Assembly (NCBI GenBank): GCA_951802195.1
Contig: OX637625.1
Location: forward strand, 1,410,461 to 1,474,460
DNA: 64,000 nucleotides
Direction of reading: 5' to 3'
Origin: Tausonia pullulans
Taxonomy: Eukaryota > Basidiomycota > Tremellomycetes > Cystofilobasidiales > Mrakiaceae
Shown: positions 1 to 9,748 of the stretch, piece after piece
Numbering within the stretch: the stretch's first letter is position 1
Layout of the letters: each line of letters begins with the position of its first letter
The notes under the pieces: generated by a model
The model's input: the letters and a program-made list of their open reading frames with translations, nothing else
What the model was told of the DNA's origin: nothing
Databases searched by the model: none
Made by a program: the position numbers and the translations under genes

Positions 1-2
1 TT

Positions 3-1016
3 CCGCCCTCGGTCGTCTTTCCTCCGCTAGAGCCCAAGTTTCTTAAGAAGTCTAAAGTCGAAACATTGCTGGAGGATCAGATTGTGGTCATTCATGTGCG
101 TCGGGGTCCTGCCTAGCAGGGTCTACTCATGGATGAAGATCTGATTGCTTCTGTCTCCTTTAGGACGCATTCTCTCCCTCGGAATGCAAGGTGAGGTGGA
201 GTAGAGCCGGACGCGTTGAAACGCGTCTCTGTCTCGCATCCAATGACCTGAGTACTGACGCGATTGTCTCACAAGGCATACGTGAATATGTTTGAGTCCC
301 TCCAGATGATTCCGAGTCCGCCCGCGAAGCGTGGAGAAGCCAAACGGACGAACGGTGAGGCCAACTCCTTTGAGCCATCCCAGACAGCTAACCCTGATCA
401 ATCTCGCTGGGATATGGGTCCTCCAGACCGATTTTCGACAACTTCGACCACCTTCGCCAACACTTTGTATCACGCGACGGGTATTGGCACGCTCGTTACG
501 GACTGGCCTTCAGTGGTTCACCCGTCGCGCACTCCGCGGGGTCTCTCGGAGAATATTCGCATCTACTCCTACAAAGAGGGAGAGCTCTTCGTGCGTGGTC
601 TTATTCAGAGTAAATCTGATGAGACTAATTTGAACGCTGATCTGACGCTTGCTTGTTACAGGCCAAGCACTACGATGAGTCGAAACGTTCTGACGCGCAT
701 CCGTCGTGGCACTCCGAGTGGACACTTCTCATCTACCTGTCCGATTGTGAAGGAGGCGAGACCATCTTCTATCTTCCGGGGAGACATTCGGGCGAGATTC
801 GTGTCAAACCAAAGGCGGGGATGGCGCTACTCCATCGACATGGCAGCGGGAGGGAGTGCCTGATCCATGGTGTGTCGTCTCATCAATGCTGAAATCGGAC
901 CAGGGATTGAGACTGACCCAGTTGGGTCTCCAATCAAATCAGAGGGGGCGCCTGTCAAGAGGGGACGCAAATGGATCCTTCGATCTGACGTCCTCTTTGG
1001 CGCAACAGATTCGTGA
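3..1016 (+). CDS. 2OG-Fe(II) dioxygenase, prolyl-4-hydroxylase-like (5' partial)
   Basis: The 3' part of a 2-oxoglutarate/Fe(II)-dependent oxygenase; the start lies left of the window. Coding segments read across at least four introns: an opening frame with VETLLEDQIVV, then PSPPAKRGEAKRTN joining (intron about 354-430) to DRFSTTSTTFANTLYHATG, then NIRIYSYKEGELF joining (intron about 590-660) to AKHYDES, then WTLLIYLSD, CEGGETIFY and PKAGMALLHRHG, and after the last intron (about 871-940) GAPVKRGRKWILRSDVLFG and the stop at 1014-1016. HYD is the HxD iron ligand pair, the His of CLIHEG the distal ligand, and a basic residue in VKRGRKW is placed to bind 2-oxoglutarate. The family hydroxylates protein or small substrates; the substrate here is unknown. 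The junction between the first two exons (about 96-252) is uncertain. Confidence 0.8.
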
Positions 1017-2091
1017 GGGAAGCAGTGGTCCTTAAGACATTTGCGAACTTGTGGGTTCGTGCTCTGCTCTTTCTCGCTTGTAGCCTGTCCTGATCTCGTT
1101 TGGACAAGATGATAAAAAGTAAACCCTACACTATGTCCCACCAGCGTCGGACACTGCCTACTTCCACCATGACGGCGCAATACTGTCATTTACATGCTGC
1201 AGCGAGTGAAGACTTTGTTTTCGCGGCGCTGTGATCGGTCGCGCACAGCCAATCGGAGGTTCACCGGCGTCAGCCGTATGGATCACATGGTCTCTTTGCT
1301 TAAGAAGTACTTCTCTCGCCCGACGGGACACGTGCCGTTCGCTTAACGCCGTTTTTTAAGATGCTCGCTGTTGACATATCCATGACATGACCCAGTTACG
1401 CTGCCATTGATGCAACGTTGCGGGAGACACCTCCACCCTCGGCAGGCCATTTGGCGTATGGCATGACAAGGACAGCGGCTTCGGCAGCGCACGTTGCAAG
1501 AAGGAGAGCGGAAATGAAGCACACGTTTCGAAGGGATCGTCGAAGACTCTCGGACCGACAAATTGTTCGACGTCCTTTCCTCCTGTCTCTTGATTTCGCA
1601 TTGTCAAGAGGGCCGTCATTTACCTCAGTATCCATGCAGTTGATCTATTCTCAGCCAGTGCCATGACTTGTAGTCTCCTTTCGTGTCTTATCGATTGACT
1701 GGCGTGAACCTGGACTGGTCCGGATCGCTGGACCGCGACGGGGGGGGGGTCTTGGCCAGTTGATTTCCTCCGACGATTATCTCCGGTCCCTGTTAATCCT
1801 TGCTTCCTCACCTCCGGATAGGGCCAGTTGCTGGCGATCCGAACGTTCTTCCCAACATGTGCAACGTGCTCCATGCGGACCTTCGCCAAGAAACCCCTGA
1901 GTACAGCATGACTGAGAAAATAGACTGGGCCGACTCCGACGTGCGTGCGTGTTTTCTTTCTCTCTCGCTCAGTCTTTCTCTACTGAGCTCCATCGTCTCC
2001 TCATTTCTACATCTTTTTTTCATCTCCCAGTTCATTCTCAACCACATCTTCCTTCACATTCCCCTCTTCATCTTCCTTCCTCGGAGAAAAG
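1017..2091. other. Intergenic region with pyrimidine-rich leader of the RNase gene
   Basis: No gene could be supported in this 1.1 kb. Open frames on both strands lack family motifs and consistent codon use. A run of ten G lies at 1740-1749. The last 150 bases (about 1948-2090) are strongly CT-rich and A-poor on the + strand. This is usual for 5' leaders and promoters of highly expressed fungal genes, and it directly precedes the RNase T2 start codon. Confidence 0.5.
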
Positions 2092-4140
2092 ATGCTCGGA
2101 CTTCTTCTTGCCACTTCAGCTTTCGCCTCCTTCGCTTCGGCCAGGCCCGCTGCCCCCCAGACCGGCAGCACCCAGCTCCTCACCAACCGCGATCGCCTCG
2201 TTGCTGGTCTCCCTGTCCTTTCCCAGCCCAGAAGGCTCTATCGGGAGGGCCGCAAGCGCCAGGCTGGTGCTAGCCAGGTTCCCTCGCCTTCGCAGGTTCC
2301 GGGGTCTGTTACTCGCTCTGTGTGCGCCAACACGCCGACTAGCTCGTTCCCTCTCTCGTGTTCGGCCGACGCAGTGGGTGCAGACACCTGCTGCACCACC
2401 TCTCCTGGAGGGCACATGCTCTTTACCCAGTGTGAGTGTCTTGAACGAGTGTTGGGGTCCATCTCTTGCGCCGCGCGGGGTGTTGATCCATCCGCCTGTC
2501 ACATCCTCGATCTCGATCTCGCTTTTGCTCAGTTTGGGACTCCGGAGCCACCACCTCTACTGGTCCCGCGGACGCATTCACGTATCATGGAGCGTGGCCT
2601 GACAAATGTGATGGCACGTACGAGCAGGTATGTTCCCAAGTTTAGAAGGTGTCCGATAGCACACGGAGCTGTCAGATACTCTGGAGGCTCCGCTGATTTC
2701 GCGCGCTTCCCCACGGCACAGTACTGCGATCCGAACCGCCAATACACCAATATCACCGCTATCCTCCAGTCCTTCGGTGAGACTGAGCTTTTGGCCGATA
2801 TGAAGGTCAACTGGCCCGACTACCAGGGCAATGTAAGTGTCTCGGCCGTCAGGCAGCCGCTTCGGACTCTCTGACGCTCGACCCGCGGTTCTTCCTTCAA
2901 ACTTGATCAGGATGATTCGTTCTGGTCGCATGAACAAGGCAAGCACCAGACCTGCATCTCCACCCTTAACCCTGAGTGCATCGTCGACGTGAGTGTAACG
3001 TTTCCGTCATTCCCACTCTCCCCAGCCCTCCCACCCCCCCCCCCCCCCCCTTCTCCCTCTTCCCGCACTCCTCGGCTAGCCCCTGACGACCAGCCTCTTT
3101 GTAGTTTGTCCCTACGCTCGACGTTAAGGTTTACTTCAAGAGGAGCGTTGAGGTCTTCAAAACGCTTCCCACCTACGACTGGCTCAAGGCTGCTAGCATT
3201 CTGCCCTCGCTCGACCAAACTTACACTCTCGCCGCGATCCAGGGCGCTCTCGAGGCTGCCCATGGCGGTGGCGTTAACGTCAACTGTAATAAGTAAGGCC
3301 ACCCCAATTTGATCCTCGTACTAAAGCCAGAGAAGAACCTGACCTGACTCTTGGCTCCTTCAGCGGTGTCCTTACCGAGATTTGGTACCACTACCGCACT
3401 CAGGGATCCTTCATCGACGGCGCCTTCATCCCCGCGCCGCTCGTCGGCTCCCTTTCGACGTGCCCTAGGTGAATCCCCTTCCAACTTTTATCTGAGCAGC
3501 ACTGAATGCTGACAATGTTACCTTTACCCCTCAGCACTGGTATCAAGTACTACCCTAAGTACGTCGATCTCACCGACGGCTCTTCGACCCTCCCCACCAA
3601 TCCCGGCTCGATCGTCAACGGCGCCCAGGGACGGCTCTTTGTCAAGCGTGACGGAGTCGCTGTGGTCGCTGGCGAGAACTACGTGACTGCGAAGGGTGAG
3701 TTTATGAGATCTCCCTGTCCGGAGCGCATCTGAAAGGAGTAATCCGCTAATGCTCTGCCTTTCTTCAGGCAAGTGGTACGCAAGCGGCACCCAGGGAACC
3801 TTCACGCTCAAGGAGGTTACCGGTGGTAGCTTCATCGTCTCGTCCTCCCAGGGCCCCTGCACGGTGTCCAGCGTTGACAAGTTGCTGGGCTGCGCTGCGG
3901 GCAACACGGGAACCGAGTTCGTCATTGTGCGTTGTTTTACCTTGTCTGTGATGACAAAACGGGCTTCAAGGGACGGTTCTGATCTTTAGATGAAAAAAAC
4001 AGACCTCGGACGGAACCCTCACCAACGGCGGCTCGTCCGGGTTTTCCGGCGCTGCTGTCCCCGTCGGCCAAGCTCAGACGGACATCTACAACGACGCCAG
4101 CAAGGCTGTCAAGTTCACCCTCGCATTTGTCCCCAAGTAA
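2092..4140 (+). CDS. Secreted ribonuclease T2 with C-terminal fungal extension domain
   Basis: An RNase T2-family endoribonuclease of about 430 residues that cleaves RNA through a 2',3'-cyclic phosphate. It begins with a signal peptide (MLGLLLATSAFASFASA) and a basic, probably processed propeptide. The cysteine-rich opening DTCCTTSPGG and both active-site blocks follow: HGAWPDKC (CAS I, usual form HGLWPxxC) and HEQGKHQTC (CAS II, usual form HEWxKHGTC). The catalytic His, Glu, Lys and His remain; the Trp after HE is Gln and the Gly before TC is Gln. Residues after about 310 (from TGIKYYPKYVDL, with KWYASGTQGTFTL and GPCTVSSVDKLLGC) form the extension seen in fungal Rny1-like RNases. About eight introns join cleanly in frame, the first at about 2432-2530 joining to give FWD. 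One intron carries a C17 run at 3034-3050. The protein is probably secreted or vacuolar. Confidence 0.92.
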
Positions 4141-4605
4141 AACATGCGCGGACGTTTCATTTGGGTTTGGGGCTTCAAAAGTTTAGTTTTTCGATATATG
4201 TGATTCAATCTTGGAAAACAAACAGTGGCAATCAAAAATCGCTTGCCTGAAAAGAGATAATGAGGTGTAGTTGACGTTGAACTGATGAGTTGTTTGAAAT
4301 GCTAATGATGAGTGGAAGATCAGATTAAAGACCCACTTAAATGAGAGCTTATCAAGCAGATGTCAACCTGCGGCGTCACGACAGGTCGAGAGATAGCAAG
4401 AGGCAGTCGTGTCAACAAGTAGATGCGCCTTTCGAACGTCGACGACCTTTTCAATCGATTGTGCCGCTCTCCTCCTTCCCCATAGAATCCCACGCGCGCT
4501 TTCTCTCCCACGCATCGTACATCGGTGGATTTGAGAGCAATCCGTTTTCGGCCCTTCAGGTGAGCCGCCGGTCAAGGAAGCGTTCGAGGTTATCCGTCCA
4601 CTGAT

Positions 4606-4660
<55 letters not shown>

Positions 4661-6151
4661 ATGGAGTGTTATCGTAATGGTAATTGAACGTAGCTACAAC
4701 GTCCTTGGGCCAGCGGGTCTCTTGAGCAGGGCTTGGAGAGTCAGTCCTGGGTTTTTCCATCTTGTCGGTCCAGACTCGATAACGAGGACTTCTTGATAAC
4801 CTCGCGCAGCCGCTGTTCCTGGCGCACGTCGTGCTCGACGACGATGTCTAACACTCACGCCTAGTTCGTCGTCAGCCTTGAGCTCTCGACGGGTTAAGAA
4901 AGCTTGAGGGTGAATACTCTCGCAACATATTCGCCAAATCCAGTTCAGAAAGTTCAAAAAGGACGACAATGCGGACGATGAGGAAGACGGGACGAGGACA
5001 AGGGCCAGCCCAACAGTCGCCACTGGATCTATGGCCTCGATTAGCATGAGTGGACGAGCCTTATCCATGTCGACAACGTCCGGGCGTATGAATCCTCACC
5101 AAGACGGCTGGCGACTTCTTCCAGCGGCGCTCCCAGCTCCGTTACGCCTTCATCACCTGAGATCCGAACATCAAATCGAGCCAGTTCCCAGGGATCGACG
5201 CTCACTCATCTCGGACCTGTAGGAGGTCATTTTTTTTTGGTTAGATCCTATTGAAGAGAAGGACATCTCTTACGACCCGGACGACATCTCGTTGGTAGTG
5301 CTCTTGGCCCTCTTCGACCCAACAGAAGAAGGCTTCCCACTAGAGCTCGAGCATCTCGCCATCGAATCGGTACCGCATCACCCATTTGCTGCTTCCTTTC
5401 GGATTTCAGCTGGATGAGCTGCCCGGCTCCCTTCCCTCCGCGTACTATGGGACTGGGCGGCTAGGAGGATGCTTTGGCTGTTCTCCCACTGTTGGTCCCG
5501 TTTTGAGGCAGTAGTTACCATCTTCCAACTGGAGCCACCATCTTGCCTGACCTCTCCCAATTTCGATCTTTGAGCTAGAGTCCGGGGCACTCGTGTCTCC
5601 GCACGCTCGTCCTCGAAATCAGCCGGGGCCCGCATGTCTGAGTACGAGATCGCCAGAACCGATGACGATGGCGATTAGCACATCGGTGGATCAGCCCACC
5701 TTACAGGAGATGAAGTCGCCGCGCTTAAAACTCCGGCTCCACTCCCTCCTCAAGTTGCTGTACAGCGGCCGCGGTGGCTACCCAGCCTTCGAGACTCTCC
5801 GGGTATTCGCGGCGAACTACTCGCTCGAGGGCGTCAAACTCGATGAAGGCACGCCGACGTTGTATCGCGATCGACGGGCTTGCAGAGCCTTCACTGGCCA
5901 CTGCGCGAGTTTAGACAGTGAGAGGCAGTCTCACATTCGTTGCCAGCGGGTCGAAATTTCGAGAGTTTGGTGGTCGAGGATGGCGCGGGAAGGGTGTGCT
6001 GGGAAGGGAAGATAGTGGCGACAGCGAGTGAGAAATTTCCGGCACTGTAAGACAGACAAGCAGGCAGCGACAGGTCTTCCGTAAGAGATATAGTAATCGT
6101 CCTGTTATAGAATACCAAATTTCATCCTTCTCCTTCGCAACCCTCCCTCGC
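4141..6151. other. Gene-poor 2 kb with possible decayed coding sequence
   Basis: No intact gene is visible. Several stretches on the + strand read like protein but are broken by stops and frame changes: about 4918-5095 (RQIQFRKFKKDDNADDEEDG and TVATGSMASISMSGRALSMS), 5242-5380 (EEKDISYDPDDISLVVLLAL, then FDPTEEGFPLELEHLAIE), and 5710-5860 (SPRLKLRLHSLLKLLYSGRG, then YPAFETLRVFAANYSLEG). No family was recognised. They could be relics of one decayed gene or chance open frames. Positions 4141-4330 are A/T-rich 3' flank of the RNase gene. Confidence 0.35.
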
Positions 6152-8191
6152 TCAACCGTACCCGTCGAGATCGAGTGCGCTGATGAGCTGACTTCCGCCC
6201 CGATCAACCTCCTCATCACTCTCGCTGCTCTCCTCCGGCTCGTCGTCGTCCTCTTCGTCGTCGTCGTCGTCGTCGTCCTCTTCTTCTTCCTCCTCCTCCT
6301 CCTCCTCCTCTTCCCCTTCACCTTCCTCACCTCCATCACTGAAAACTGCCCCCCCATCCACCATCACTTTCCCATCCTCTGAAAAGCTCCCCAACATCTC
6401 GATGCTTGCCCCTCCATCGAGCTCGCTGCCACCTGCCTCTCGCGCATCCTCCTCGGCCCAAGCGACAGTCCTTCCCATCGACCTCCCTCGTCTCGTCTCT
6501 CCTCCCTCCAACGGCTCGCTGAGGAAAAACGCGCCCCCGCCACCACTGGGAGCGAGTTCGTCCGCATACCCTCCTCCATCGCGTGCACCACCCTCGGAAG
6601 AAACCAGCGTCTCCCCTGATCGAGCAAGTAACGCCGGAGATCCAAACGACGACGAAGCAGACGCCGACGCTGAAGAGGCAGACGTCCCTCCCACCATGCC
6701 ATGGACGGCTTCCCCGAGGGCGGCGACCTGTGGGGGTGATGACGGCACGCCTCCTCCATGGCTCTTGAGGGCGGATCGCGGAGCGAAAGCAGAGGGGGGG
6801 AGTGGTGCTGGGAGGGCTGGTGGGGGGGAATAGCGCCCTCCTCCTGAGGGACCCGCCTTCGGTGACGAACTGCTACCGCTATTACTGTCGACAGCGGCAA
6901 CGGTCGTCGGCGATCCAGTTCGATGGAGGGAAACAGTCGGAGTGTGTGGGCGGCGTGGGGAGGTGAGGGACAGGCCCGATGACGGCTGCTGGGAGGTAGC
7001 CGTGGTGGTCGTGAAGGGAGGTTGGACAGCAGCTGGCGTGAGCGAGAGGTCGTGGAATCGCTCAAGGGTGCGTGGGTCAAGGTCGTGGTACGGTTGCTGC
7101 TGCGGCTGGACTGTGCCTGTACCTGTGCCAGGGGCAGAGGAGGAAGAGGTGGAGGCGAGCATGGAAGCCGGAAACGATGAAGGCGGAGACATCGGTCGCT
7201 CTGCACCGGCGTGAAGGTGCATCGAACTTGTTCGCGAATGGCTCGGCGAGGACGGGAGCGAGTGGAAAGATGACGCTGCCCCGGCCGTTGGATGGTGAGA
7301 GGAGGTCGAAGGGAGGGACTCGTTGCTCTGGATTCGAGCGAGAGGCGTGTCAAAGGACGCGTTTGTCGCAGCGCAAGTGCCCAAGGAGGCGAACGGGGGG
7401 CTTTGAATGGGCCCAGCCGGGGAGCGTTCCTTGTCTCCTCGATCCACACGCTCCTTCCTTGAGCTTGAGGAGGAGGGTCCGAAAGGATGGGCTGCAATCG
7501 GCTTGGGTGCGAGGGGAGCCGGTCGGAGCACCCAGCTCGGAAGGGGGACCGTCGTCGGTGGGAGGGGCGGCAGGCCGAACGATGTGACGCAAGGGAGGAC
7601 GGCAGTGTTTGGATCCGATGGATCCGTATCGAAGCTAGAGTTTGATTCCTCTTTGTCAGTCGGTCCAGGACAGAAAGAGAGACAGAACGCACCGTGCTAT
7701 CTCCGCCGCAAGGCTTTCGGTCGACCACAGCTGCAGTCGACGTAGGCAGCCGAGGACAACCGACGTATTGGCGCCGCCGTCCGAGCAATGGACATAGAGC
7801 GGAAGCTTTGACGGATCAAGCAAGACCTATACTGTCGCATTTCACCCGTCAGCATGTGCGTCTGACAACGAAGTCTCGAGCGGGCACCCACCTGGAGCAC
7901 GGGTTTCACGCTCTCCTTGATCCCAGATCCGAGGCTCTCCTCCCCCGCTGGGCCAACTTCGTGCCAGATGCACTCAATGCCTTCTTTCTCAGCCCAACTT
8001 AGAACACTGTCTTGCAACGGGGCACCGGTAAGGGAGACGATCGTCTTGAGGCGGAGACGGCGAAGGAAGCGGAGGTTGCGTGGAAGCGGCGGCGAACCGC
8101 GGTAGACGTTATGGGGGAGGGGCGCGTTGACAGAAGGGCAGGAGAGGACGATGGAGAAGAAGTATGGCGGGATGAGGGGCGAGAGAGCCAT
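6152..8191 (-). CDS. Oca/Siw14-like phosphatase-fold protein with long Ser-rich, acidic C-terminal tail
   Basis: The N-terminal 190 residues match the fungal Siw14/Oca cysteine-phosphatase family: LIPPYFFSIV, then NVYRGSPPLPRNLRFLRRLR, LKTIVSLTG, and the loop VHCSDGGANTSVVLGCLRRL followed by QLWSTESLAAEIAR and a closing PLPSWVLR. Exons: 8191 to about 7893; from GTCTTGCTTGATCC (about 7830) to about 7692; then the rest from about 7629. Introns use gtgggt..tatag and gtgcgt..ctctag. The loop has HC but Asn instead of the Arg of CX5R, so phosphatase activity is doubtful. Some yeast Oca proteins are thought to be similarly degenerate. The roughly 470-residue tail is Ser/Pro/Gly-rich and ends in a block of about 14 Glu and 7 Asp (around 6220-6330). 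The start at 8191 has context ACCATGG. The function is unknown; in yeast the family is linked to inositol pyrophosphate turnover and oxidant response. Confidence 0.75.
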
Positions 8192-8835
8192 GGTCGAAGG
8201 AGCAAGGGCAAGCGTCGAGAGGGAGAGGACTCGGTGAGCGCCGACGAAGGTAGTCCGTACGGCGGATCTGAGAAGGAGGAAGAAGCCTGGTCAGGTAGTG
8301 TTAAGAAGGACCATGTAGAGAATATCGAGATCTTGTTCACCTCCGAACGAGAGCAGACCTCAACGAAGAGGAGTGCCAGATAGAGTGTCAAGACGATGGG
8401 AGTCGGGAGCGACTCGGAGAGAGCCGGCGCGTCGAAGAGGAGCCTTGTCTTCTCGTTGTCAAGCGCTAGGGAGGAAAACGGCATGTTGCCTCATTGATCA
8501 CGCTCGATGAGTCGGTGTTATCAGACGTGCATTTAAGATTATGGAAAAGGTGCATTTTGTGTCATGGCGGGAAGACCCGTAGCCACGTCGAGTGTCGAGC
8601 GCATGTGGTGTGTCAGACAAATGCAACCTCCGCGAGGTCGGGTCGTCAAAGTCATTATCGAAAGAAGAGCAAGGCGAAAGATAAGGAGTGGAGAGTGCCC
8701 ATGGAAGGCGGGAGGGGGGAGGGAGAGGGAGATCTAGGATAGCAAGGCGAGAAGCAAGCGAGGAGAGCAAAAGGGAGACGGCGGAGGGACGCCGCCAGAG
8801 ATCGGGAGATGGAGCGAAGATCTCACTTGAAGACA
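8192..8835. other. Intergenic region, no supported gene
   Basis: This lies between the Oca-like gene and the 3' end of the small membrane-protein gene, both on the minus strand. A minus-strand frame opening at 8484 (MPFSSLALDNEKTRLLFD, then LPTPIVLTLYLALLFV) looks protein-like for about 42 residues. It could not be joined to any downstream exon without a stop, so it is not called. It could be an upstream ORF or an unrecognised first exon. Confidence 0.35.
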
Positions 8836-9625
8836 TCACTTGATCTCCCGAGTAAAGTATCCCGAGCGTCCGAGGAAGACCTGGGCGACGTCCATCACGT
8901 ATTCGCCGAGCTCGAGGTACCACCCGATCACCTCTGGCAAAGAGAAGCGCGTGTCAGTCAACCGTCACCCAGCGCAAGTCAATGCGATAGAGGATGTCAG
9001 ACTCACGGCGGACGTCCTTGTTGCCAATCCGAGCGACAGCGGGCCTGCAAGGAGAAACTCGTGGCGAGGTGAGCATGTGTCTGCTTCAGCTTCAAGCGAC
9101 ACGCGTCTCCGAGCCGGAGAAAGCGACCACCCGTCTGTAAAACGACGAAGGCCAGCGCACTAGGACATACGTCAGGCCGGTGCTTCGCTGTAGAAGATCA
9201 GGAAGCAGTTAAGTGTCATGCTCTTATGTCACAAGCTTGGTAGAGGTTGCGCTCGTCTACTTGCCTTGAGCCCGGCGAGGAATCCCGAGACGAGAAGGAG
9301 GTCCTGAACGAAGGATCCAAGATAAGCGGAAGAAGATTGCGACTGCTGAGCACGGCCAACACGTACAAAGCTGAGGCGGAGGAACTGCGACAGGGAGATA
9401 GCCGAGAGCAAGTAGAAAGACGACGACAAGGGCAAGGCAGAGGCAAAGGCATAGCGTAAGTTTGGCTATACCTGGATGTAGACATATCAGGAGCTTCAAA
9501 GACGGACTGATCCAAACATGACGGAGGAACGAATTGATGATGATGGTTGAGCTCTCACATGGTCTCCCGACGTCTGAGCTCGTTACCGGCTCCGAAGCTG
9601 CACGGCCCTTTGCAGGTCTCCGCAT
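8836..9625 (-). CDS. Small integral membrane protein of unknown function
   Basis: Reconstructed protein of about 130 residues, not recognised. Exon 1 (from 9625) encodes MRRPAKGRAASEP. A GT-AG intron leads to PNLRYAFASALPLSSSFYLL and the hydrophobic stretch LLSAISLSQFLRLSFV. A second hydrophobic stretch (SFVQDLLLVSGFLAGLK) ends at 9265 at a GC donor (AAG|GCAAGT). Two further short exons give RSTGLT, PAVARIGNKDVRR and VIGWYLELGEYVMDVAQVFL, closing with GRSGYFTREIK and the stop at 8836-8838. Two or three membrane segments and a basic C-terminus suggest an ER or other endomembrane protein (inference). The start is only 123 bp from the divergent ABC transporter start. The chain of consistent splice joins supports a real gene; the choice of first exon is the weakest point. 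Confidence 0.55.
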
Positions 9626-9748
9626 TAGAACTGGGGTGGTCCCGAGGCCTCAATGAATGCGACCGTGCAATGACCCACGACCAAGCCCACTATTAACGAC
9701 CACCAACCAAGCCAACCACTCTGTCCTAGTGCATTTCCATTTCCCTCC
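9626..9748. promoter_or_regulatory. Compact bidirectional promoter (small membrane protein / ABC transporter)
   Basis: 123 bp separate the start codons of two head-to-head genes, so both must take their core promoters from this segment or from inside each other. I see no clear TATA box. Direct repeats of CCAACCA/ACCACCAACCAAGCC occur near 9700-9720. Confidence 0.4.

Noticed and set aside
6402-7745. Several + strand open frames of 100-170 codons opposite the Oca-like gene
   Set aside because: They are antisense to a Ser/Pro-rich reading frame that continues a recognised domain on the minus strand. High GC content keeps the opposite frames open, and they show no motif.
7999-8484. A minus-strand frame opening MPFSSLALDNEKTRLLFD as first exon of the Oca-like gene
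   Set aside because: No splice combination joined it in frame to the Oca-like domain, and the family start LIPPYFFSIV is already reached from the ATG at 8191.
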